18,400 nucleotides of DNA from RGIG995 sp045652445 (GTDB lineage: Bacteria > Bacillota > Clostridia > Oscillospirales > UBA644), in contig JAZRUJ010000081.1 in NCBI GenBank assembly GCA_045652445.1, positions 1 to 18,400 on the forward strand, read 5' to 3'. Position numbers and translations under genes: made by a program. Every line of letters starts with the position of its first letter. Position 1 is the stretch's first letter. A model generated the notes under the pieces. That model ran no database searches. It saw only the letters and a list, made by a program, of their open reading frames with translations, and was not told where the DNA came from. Below, piece after piece: positions 13,575 to 18,400 of this stretch.

Positions 13575-15074
13575 TTACAGATGCGTTTCCACAAATTCGG
13601 CAAACGCGGAGGCACCGGCGGGGTCTTCGGAAAAGACGGCGGTGTTTTTGAGGATTTCAAAGCAGACTTCGTTGATGCGGTTGCGAATGGCATCCTTTGC
13701 CTCTTCTTCCGAAAGTTGATTTCCGTGCCGTTCCAACAAAAGAGAAATCATCGGGGCGTGAACTTTCATATCCTCTGCCATTTCTTCGGGGCGATAGGGT
13801 TTACCGCACAAATACTGCACCGCTTCGTGAAACAGTTGGCGGTTCAGCCGGGCAGGGAGAATATACAAACCCATAGCTTCGATCAAGCCGATGCTTTCTT
13901 TTTTGATATTGTGATATTCCGGGTGGGCGTGGAAAATCCCATCGGGGTATTGCTCCGAAACCCGGTTGTTCCGTAAAATCAGATCAATCACGTAGCCGGA
14001 TTGTGTTTTCCGAACCACGGGGGAACAGGAATTATGCCCCTCTTCCCCGGTATACGCCACAATTCCCAACTGGGGATTGGAATATTCTTTCCAGCCATCA
14101 ATCAATTTACAGGCGACGGCGATGATGTCGTCTCGATGGGAAGATTCCAACCGAACGGTGGAGTTCAGCCATTCGAGAATACTCACTTTGACGGGAGCGT
14201 CGGGGCGGGACAAAACCTTACGAACTTGGGCGGAATGCATGGGCATTTTTTCCAAACCGCCTTGATAATGGTCATGCACCAACAAAGAACCGCCAATGCG
14301 GGGCAACGCGGCGTTGGAACCGATAAAATAATGGGGATACCGATCTACAAAATCCACCAGCCGACGCAAAGCGGTGCCGTTGACAATCATGGGCGTATGT
14401 TCCGTATTGATAATGATGGCGTGCTGATCAAAATAGGCGTAGGGGGAAAATTGCCAAAAACAAGGCTGACCGTCCAAGGTCACGTCGATGGTTCGCAACG
14501 TATCCCGCACGGTGCCGTGACCGGAAAATCCTTCGTTTTGCCGGCAAATCACACAAGAGGGGTAGCCGCTGGGCTTTTGCTTTAAAGCGGCGGCAGATTT
14601 TTTGTTATCCACTTCCGGCTTGGAAAGATTGACGGTGATGATCAGTTCCCGCTTTCCGTCGTTTGCCTTCCACCGAAGATTTTTTGCAACAGCGGAACGC
14701 TTGACGTAATCGTTCTTTTCGCAATAATCGTGAAACCAATCGGTAGCGGCTTTGGCATCTACCGCTTTTTTTTCATCAAAAATTTTCTGTAATTCCGAGG
14801 GACGCAGGGAAACCGTATCCATCACCCGGGAGCAAAATACTTCCCTTTGATGTTCTTCGATGATTCCCTGAGACAAAGCGTACGCTACAATGGGAGCCAA
14901 AATTTCATCGGGTCCAGTCATTCCCTCCACCGTGGGGACTGCTTCGGATTCTCCGCAATCATCTAATCCCAACAGGTACAGCAACCGGTTAAAGGTATAA
15001 TATTCATCTCTGGGGTCGAGAAGAAGATACACTTTGGCATATTCAATTAGTTGTTTCAAATAGGTTTGAATCAT
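13575..15074 (-). CDS. galT: UDP-glucose--hexose-1-phosphate uridylyltransferase, class II (Firmicutes type)
   Basis: The Leloir-pathway enzyme that exchanges UMP between UDP-glucose and galactose 1-phosphate. The 499-aa length and architecture fit the Gram-positive class II enzymes, which are longer than the about 350-aa E. coli form. Key segments are YPSCVICRQNEGFSGH (about 171-186), SPYAYFDQHAIIINTEHTPM (210-229) and the active-site HDHYQGG (267-273), where the second His is the expected uridylylated nucleophile. No galK or galE is present in the window, so it is split from other galactose genes. A consensus promoter precedes it, and a short DUF6472-like gene follows. Confidence 0.93.
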   Translation of the reverse strand: MIQTYLKQLIEYAKVYLLLDPRDEYYTFNRLLYLLGLDDCGESEAVPTVEGMTGPDEILAPIVAYALSQGIIEEHQREVFCSRVMDTVSLRPSELQKIFDEKKAVDAKAATDWFHDYCEKNDYVKRSAVAKNLRWKANDGKRELIITVNLSKPEVDNKKSAAALKQKPSGYPSCVICRQNEGFSGHGTVRDTLRTIDVTLDGQPCFWQFSPYAYFDQHAIIINTEHTPMIVNGTALRRLVDFVDRYPHYFIGSNAALPRIGGSLLVHDHYQGGLEKMPMHSAQVRKVLSRPDAPVKVSILEWLNSTVRLESSHRDDIIAVACKLIDGWKEYSNPQLGIVAYTGEEGHNSCSPVVRKTQSGYVIDLILRNNRVSEQYPDGIFHAHPEYHNIKKESIGLIEAMGLYILPARLNRQLFHEAVQYLCGKPYRPEEMAEDMKVHAPMISLLLERHGNQLSEEEAKDAIRNRINEVCFEILKNTAVFSEDPAGASAFAEFVETHL

Positions 15075-15107
15075 TTCGGAAAATCTCCCTTGTTATTCAT
15101 ACGTTCT

Positions 15108-15136
15108 ATTATACCTTACTTTTTTGATTTTGTCAA
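15108..15136 (-). promoter_or_regulatory. Promoter of galT
   Basis: On the minus strand, TTGACA (15131-15136) and TATAAT (15108-15113) are 17 bp apart. GGGAG lies about 12 bases before the start codon. Confidence 0.92.
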
Positions 15137-15154
15137 CGGAGGGAGCGGTTTTTC

Positions 15155-15189
15155 CATAAAAAACACTCCCGGAAAAACCGGGAGTGTTT
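15155..15189 (-). terminator. Terminator of the NhaC-family gene
   Basis: AAACACTCCCGG (15161-15172) and CCGGGAGTGTTT (15178-15189) form a 12-bp stem with a 5-nt loop. In minus-strand direction TTTATGG follows the stem's own TTT, giving six Ts. It sits 16 bp past the antiporter stop. The plus side also has a T-run (GGTTTTTTT). Confidence 0.88.
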
Positions 15190-15204
15190 GGTTTTTTTCT
15201 TCTT

Positions 15205-16902
15205 TTAGTCGTTCTTGCGGTTGGCAAGGAAGGTGATAAACCACAGGACAACCAGCATCAACGCCAAGCTGACGCCGAGAACAACCCAGACGTTTTGGAC
15301 AAATCCTGCCAACAGATAACCGACCAGAGAAACTCCGGCAACGGTCAGTGCATAAGGCAACTGGGTGGAAACGTGGGTCACGTGGTCACATTGAGCACCG
15401 GTGGACGACATGATGGTGGTATCGGAAATGGGAGAGCAGTGGTCCCCACAAACCGCACCGGCAAGGCAAGCGGAGATACAGATGATAACCATTGCAGGAA
15501 TGCCGTTGGCATCGGTAACCGAAGCAAGATTGGATTCAAACACACCGGTAACGATGGGAATGAGAATCCCAAAAGTACCCCAAGAAGTACCGGTTGCAAA
15601 AGACAGAAGAACTGCCACAAGGAACAGAATTGCAGGAAGCAGAATTCGGATGGCAGTAAACTGTTCCACAACACCGGCAACAAAGGTGGAAGCCCCCAGA
15701 AGACCGGTCATACTCTTCAAGCCCCAAGCAAAGGTAAGAATCAGAATGGCAGGAACCATCTGCTTGAAACCTTCGGGGATAGAAGCCATGCATTCCTTGA
15801 AGGAAAGAACTTTACGGCACAGGAAATAGATTACGTTGACAATCAACGCACCCACGGAACCCAGAGCCAAACCGTAAGAAGCGTCACAGTTGGCAAATGC
15901 ATCGATAAGAGAAACATCACCACCGAACAACCCGCCGGAATAAAGCATACCGGTAACGCAGAAAGCAATCAAAACAACCACGGGAAGAACTAGGTCGATA
16001 ACCTTGCCTTTCTCCTTGACTTTTTCGTTGCTTTCTTCGGTAACGTCGGCATGTACGCCGGAGAAAACGTCTCCGTTTTTGGCGTTCAGTTCATGCTTCC
16101 GCATGGGACCGAAGTCCTTGCCGGAAATGGCAATAAACAGAACCATCGCCAGGGTCAAAAGTGCGTAAAGATTATAGGGAATGGTGCGGATAAACAGAGC
16201 GATGCCGTTGATATCTGCCCCGTTGGCATCCTGCACCGTACCGCTGACGGCGGCAGCCCAGGAAGAGATGGGAGCGATAATGCAAATGGGGGCGGCGGTA
16301 GCGTCGATCAAATACGCCAATTTCGCCCGAGAAATCCGCTGTTTGTCGGTCAAAGGACGCATAACGCTGCCGACGGTAAGGCAGTTAAAATAGTCGTCCA
16401 CAAAAATCAAAGCACCAAGCCCAAAGGTGGAAAGTTGACCGCCTCTGCGAGAATTGATCCGCTTGGACGCCCATTCTCCGTAAGCACGGCTACCTCCGGC
16501 ACGGTTCATCATCACAACGATAATTCCCAAAACCACAAGGAAGATCAAAATCCCCACGTTGTAAGAGTCGGACAGATTGGCAATCAAACCGTCGTTGAGA
16601 ATCGCATTAAAGGATTTTTCTACGTCAAATCCGGCGTTGGAAATCCCGTACAAAATTCCGCCGGACACAATGCCGATGAACAGAGACGAATATGCCTCTT
16701 TGGTAATCAGAGCCAAAGCGATGGCGATGACCGGGGGCAACAATGCCCAAGCGGTTTCATTAAACAAACTTTGGTATTCTGCGGTTTCTTCGGCAGCCAC
16801 GGCAACGTCGGTCACTTCGTCGGCAGAAAAGGTTAGTGCAAACGAACCGACGAGGGCAAGACACAGCAGCAGGATCCCGAAAATGCGGGTCAGTTTTTTC
16901 AT
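15205..16902 (-). CDS. NhaC-family Na+/H+ antiporter-like transporter, probably lysine-linked
   Basis: A 565-aa membrane protein of the Na_H_antiporter (NhaC) superfamily. The start at 16902 follows GGAGGG at good spacing; an upstream ATG at 17112 would fall inside the riboswitch. After an N-terminal hydrophobic leader (LLLCLALVGSFALTFSA, 11-27), there are about 12 hydrophobic segments. The family signature FVDDYFNCLTVGSVMRPLTD (168-186) is present, followed by SRAKLAYLIDATAAPICII. Near the end, FATGTSWGTFGILIPI and GDHCSPISDTTIMSSTGA are also typical. The lysine riboswitch upstream argues that it imports or exchanges lysine, or handles lysine-linked pH stress, more than acting as a plain sodium pump. 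Confidence 0.88.
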   Translation of the reverse strand: MKKLTRIFGILLLCLALVGSFALTFSADEVTDVAVAAEETAEYQSLFNETAWALLPPVIAIALALITKEAYSSLFIGIVSGGILYGISNAGFDVEKSFNAILNDGLIANLSDSYNVGILIFLVVLGIIVVMMNRAGGSRAYGEWASKRINSRRGGQLSTFGLGALIFVDDYFNCLTVGSVMRPLTDKQRISRAKLAYLIDATAAPICIIAPISSWAAAVSGTVQDANGADINGIALFIRTIPYNLYALLTLAMVLFIAISGKDFGPMRKHELNAKNGDVFSGVHADVTEESNEKVKEKGKVIDLVLPVVVLIAFCVTGMLYSGGLFGGDVSLIDAFANCDASYGLALGSVGALIVNVIYFLCRKVLSFKECMASIPEGFKQMVPAILILTFAWGLKSMTGLLGASTFVAGVVEQFTAIRILLPAILFLVAVLLSFATGTSWGTFGILIPIVTGVFESNLASVTDANGIPAMVIICISACLAGAVCGDHCSPISDTTIMSSTGAQCDHVTHVSTQLPYALTVAGVSLVGYLLAGFVQNVWVVLGVSLALMLVVLWFITFLANRKND

Positions 16903-16926
16903 GGTGTTCCCTCCAAAATAAATTCC

Positions 16927-16962
16927 AAAACAAAACGTGCCACGAAAATACTTCATGACACG
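16927..16962 (-). terminator. Riboswitch-controlled intrinsic terminator
   Basis: On the minus strand CGTGTCATGAA pairs with TTCGTGGCACG (11 bp with two G-U pairs, loop at 16947-16951), followed by TTTTGTTTT (16927-16935). It lies between the lysine aptamer and the start codon and is the probable off state. Confidence 0.85.
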
Positions 16963-16982
16963 GTGTTTTTTTTGCAAATCAT

Positions 16983-17135
16983 GATAGCACTCCACAAAAT
17001 TTGTGACAGTACGGCACATCTTCTGTACCGTCCCGGAAGCGGCTGAAAGGCTCTCACCGCAACCTCGGCAATTACTCTCTCCTGCGAACCCGCCTCGGGT
17101 CTTTTGCCGCAATCGGTAGGAATTGCACCTCTATC
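16983..17135 (-). ncRNA. Lysine riboswitch (L box) aptamer
   Basis: On the minus strand the leader opens with GATAGAGGTGC and closes with GTGGAGTGCTATC, so GATAG (17131-17135) pairs with CTATC (16983-16987) as stem P1. Inside are AGTAATTGCCGAGG, GGTGAGAGCC followed by TTTCAGCC, and CTGTCAC with GTGGAG as the last hairpin. These are the conserved blocks of the lysine aptamer seen in Bacillus lysC and Thermotoga leaders. With the following terminator, binding of lysine should prevent expression of the antiporter. Confidence 0.88.
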
Positions 17136-17157
17136 GTTGGCATATTCTGTTTTTATC

Positions 17158-17187
17158 AGTATACCATTCTTCGGAGAGGATTGTCAA
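17158..17187 (-). promoter_or_regulatory. Promoter of the lysine riboswitch and antiporter
   Basis: On the minus strand TTGACA (17182-17187) and TATACT (17158-17163) are 18 bp apart, directly before the aptamer. Confidence 0.88.
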
Positions 17188-17208
17188 GCCTATTCGCGTG
17201 ATTATAAC
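17181..17208 (+). promoter_or_regulatory. Candidate divergent promoter for the 54-aa ORF
   Basis: TTGTCA (17181-17186) and TATAAC (17203-17208) are 16 bp apart. Its -35 overlaps the -35 of the riboswitch promoter on the other strand, so the two would compete for polymerase. Confidence 0.5.
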
Positions 17209-17234
17209 ATTTTTTTCACATTTGGCGGTGTTTT

Positions 17235-17399
17235 ATGGAAATCTTACCTTTCACCCTTACGGTAACAGCGTTGGCAACGTTGGTGGCAGAGAATTTGACC
17301 GATGAAGAATTGGCCTTGACGGCGGTGGCACTGACCCAAGCGGCAGACACCATGGCAACGGCATTGGTTTTGCGGGAAAACAAAGAAAAAGAAAGTTGA
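17235..17399 (+). CDS. 54-aa conserved-type small protein, function unknown
   Basis: The frame starts at ATG 17235, with GGCGGTG five bases upstream, and ends before the ileS promoter. The protein is one or two helices: TLTVTALATLVAENLTDEEL, then ALTAVALTQAADTM, ending LVLRENKEKES. The leading part is rich in Thr, Ala and Leu, and no signal peptide or metal site is seen. It recalls the small DUF6774-type proteins of Clostridia (memory only, not searched). A divergent promoter and in-frame helix pattern make it more likely real than chance. Confidence 0.55.
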   Translation: MEILPFTLTVTALATLVAENLTDEELALTAVALTQAADTMATALVLRENKEKES

Positions 17400-17427
17400 A
17401 TCCAATCCATTTTCCAAGAAAACGGAC

Positions 17428-17456
17428 TTGACAAGAAGCGAAAACTGTGCTATAAT
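17428..17456 (+). promoter_or_regulatory. Promoter of the ileS T-box leader
   Basis: TTGACA (17428-17433) and TATAAT (17451-17456) are 17 bp apart, so transcription should begin near 17463. Confidence 0.93.
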
Positions 17457-17462
17457 ATACAA

Positions 17463-17740
17463 TATATTATTCATAACTTAAAACTGAACCGAAAAGCTGT
17501 GACGAAGACAGTAGTTTCACACGGAAATGCAAAGCGAGCCGGGGACGGTGTAAGCCCGGTGCAAAGTACAGTGAAATGAAGATCCCTTCCGAGCTGCGTG
17601 CCGAACGGGGAAAGCCCCAGTAAGTTCCGCCGGAATCCCACCGTAAAAGGGAAGCATATGAACGTATGTGAAATGGGTGGTTAAGCGAAGTTTCCCTTCG
17701 TCCCGTTACTGCGGGGCGGAGGATTTTTGTTTTTCGGGAA
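17463..17740 (+). ncRNA. T-box leader of ileS, isoleucine specifier
   Basis: The roughly 280-nt leader has the T-box core AATGGGTGGTTAAGCG (17672-17687), with TGGT (17678-17681) pairing to the ACCA end of uncharged tRNA. In the specifier loop, AGTA on one side faces GAAGATCCC on the other, bounded by the GTTTCAC/GTGAAAT helix; ATC at 17582-17584 is an isoleucine codon. CCTTCGTCCCG (17695-17705) and CGGGGCGGAGG (17712-17722) form the terminator, followed by ATTTTTGTTTTT. Uncharged tRNA-Ile should favour the antiterminator and turn ileS on. Confidence 0.92.
17695..17735 (+). terminator. T-box-controlled terminator of ileS
   Basis: An 11-bp stem with two G-U pairs (17695-17705 with 17712-17722) is followed by a T-tract (17724-17735). 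The upstream T-box motif provides the competing antiterminator. Confidence 0.9.
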
Positions 17741-17766
17741 GTTTTGAAAACGACGGAGGAAACACT

Positions 17767-18400
17767 ATGTACGAAAAAGTCTCGGGCGATCTGAATTTCG
17801 TCGACAGAGAAAAGAAAATCGAAGAATTTTGGGCAAAGAACCAAATCTTTGAAAAGAGCATGGATCAGCGGAAAGACGGGAAATATTTCACCTTCTACGA
17901 CGGTCCTCCCACCGCAAACGGCAAACCTCACATCGGGCATGTTTTGACCCGTGTTATCAAAGATACCATTCCCCGTTATCAGGCAATGAAAGGGAATTTC
18001 ACCGTCCGGAAAGCCGGTTGGGATACCCACGGTCTGCCTGTGGAATTGGAAGTAGAAAAGAAGTTGGGTCTGGACGGCAAAGAACAGATCGAAGAATACG
18101 GTCTGGAACCTTTCATCAAGGAATGTAAGGAAAGCGTTTGGAAGTACAAGGGAATGTGGGAGGATTTCTCACAGACTGTTGGTTTCTGGGCTGATATGGA
18201 TGATCCTTACGTAACATACGACAATAACTTTATTGAGTCAGAGTGGTGGGCGCTTAAGCAGATTTGGGACAAGAACCTCCTTTACAAAGGCTATAAGATT
18301 GTTCCCTACTGCCCCCGTTGCGGAACCCCGCTTTCAAGCCACGAGGTTGCACAGGGCTATAAAGACGTTAAGGAAAAGAGTGCTATCGCTAAATTCAAGG
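17767..18400 (+). CDS. ileS: Isoleucyl-tRNA synthetase, N-terminal part (3' end outside window)
   Basis: Charges tRNA-Ile with isoleucine and corrects valine errors. ATG 17767 follows GACGGAGGAAAC. The first 211 residues are visible. DGPPTANGKPHIGH contains the class I HIGH motif (55-58), followed by GWDTHGLPVELEVEKKLG, and near the end is CPRCGTPLSSHEVAQGY, the start of the editing (CP1) region. The upstream T-box with an ATC specifier agrees with this identity. Codon usage shifts sharply at about codon 132 (base 18160), see findings. The protein itself stays colinear with the family across that point. Confidence 0.96.
   Translation, partial: MYEKVSGDLNFVDREKKIEEFWAKNQIFEKSMDQRKDGKYFTFYDGPPTANGKPHIGHVLTRVIKDTIPRYQAMKGNFTVRKAGWDTHGLPVELEVEKKLGLDGKEQIEEYGLEPFIKECKESVWKYKGMWEDFSQTVGFWADMDDPYVTYDNNFIESEWWALKQIWDKNLLYKGYKIVPYCPRCGTPLSSHEVAQGYKDVKEKSAIAKFK

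Noticed and set aside
13224..13976. A 250-aa plus-strand open frame across the ygjP-like, DUF6472-like and galT genes
   Set aside because: It spans the end of one gene, a terminator and the antisense of two others, so it is a shadow frame.
15184..15993. A 269-aa plus-strand frame antisense to the NhaC-family gene
   Set aside because: Its Gly, Asn and Gln-rich product is what the reverse of a membrane protein gives; no start signals are present.
17467..18030. A 187-aa minus-strand frame over the T-box leader and ileS start
   Set aside because: It covers a clear T-box leader and the HIGH-motif region of ileS on the other strand.

Overview
The window looks like a chromosomal segment from an anaerobic Bacillota of the class Clostridia, probably Oscillospiraceae-like. 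This rests on strong AGGAGG-type ribosome binding sites, near-consensus TTGACA/TATAAT promoters, an ileS T-box leader, a lysine riboswitch, the Firmicutes-type (class II) GalT and a small DUF6472-like protein. No taxonomic search was possible.

Layout. Left flank (1-2310): the 3' part of gap (GAPDH) with its terminator; a 72-nt tRNA-like three-armed palindrome (702-773); two minus-strand tRNA genes, Ser(GCT) then Ala(GGC), under one consensus promoter; and a minus-strand CPBP-family membrane protease. A short control region follows (2311-2522) with two DnaA-box sequences, a GAAC-N4-GTTC LexA-type box and an extended -10 promoter.

Centre (2523-12738): a compact plus-strand cassette of about 10.2 kb, with overlapping or near-overlapping reading frames in phage late-gene order. 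The order is reduced small terminase, large terminase, portal, scaffold, P22-like coat, head-tail connector, head closure, tail terminator, tail tube, Gp15-type tail chaperone, a 49-aa protein, tail hub, SPOR/amidase-like protein, baseplate-like protein, a 41-aa protein, a membrane protein, r1t-like holin and NlpC/P60-like endolysin. It ends at an intrinsic terminator. No integrase, repressor, replication gene, tape-measure protein or head protease is visible, every frame is open, and both flanks are ordinary chromosomal genes. The best reading is a domesticated prophage remnant, possibly a gene-transfer-agent-like or other particle-forming locus under SOS control. That is a hypothesis; a decaying prophage that has lost whole genes is the main alternative.

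Right flank (12739-18400): a YgjP-like metallopeptidase (plus), converging on a minus-strand galT plus DUF6472-like pair. Next is a minus-strand NhaC-family antiporter behind a lysine riboswitch and terminator, so it is probably involved in lysine transport. A divergent 54-aa ORF shares its promoter region. Last is the T-box-controlled 5' part of ileS, whose codon usage changes abruptly near 18160.
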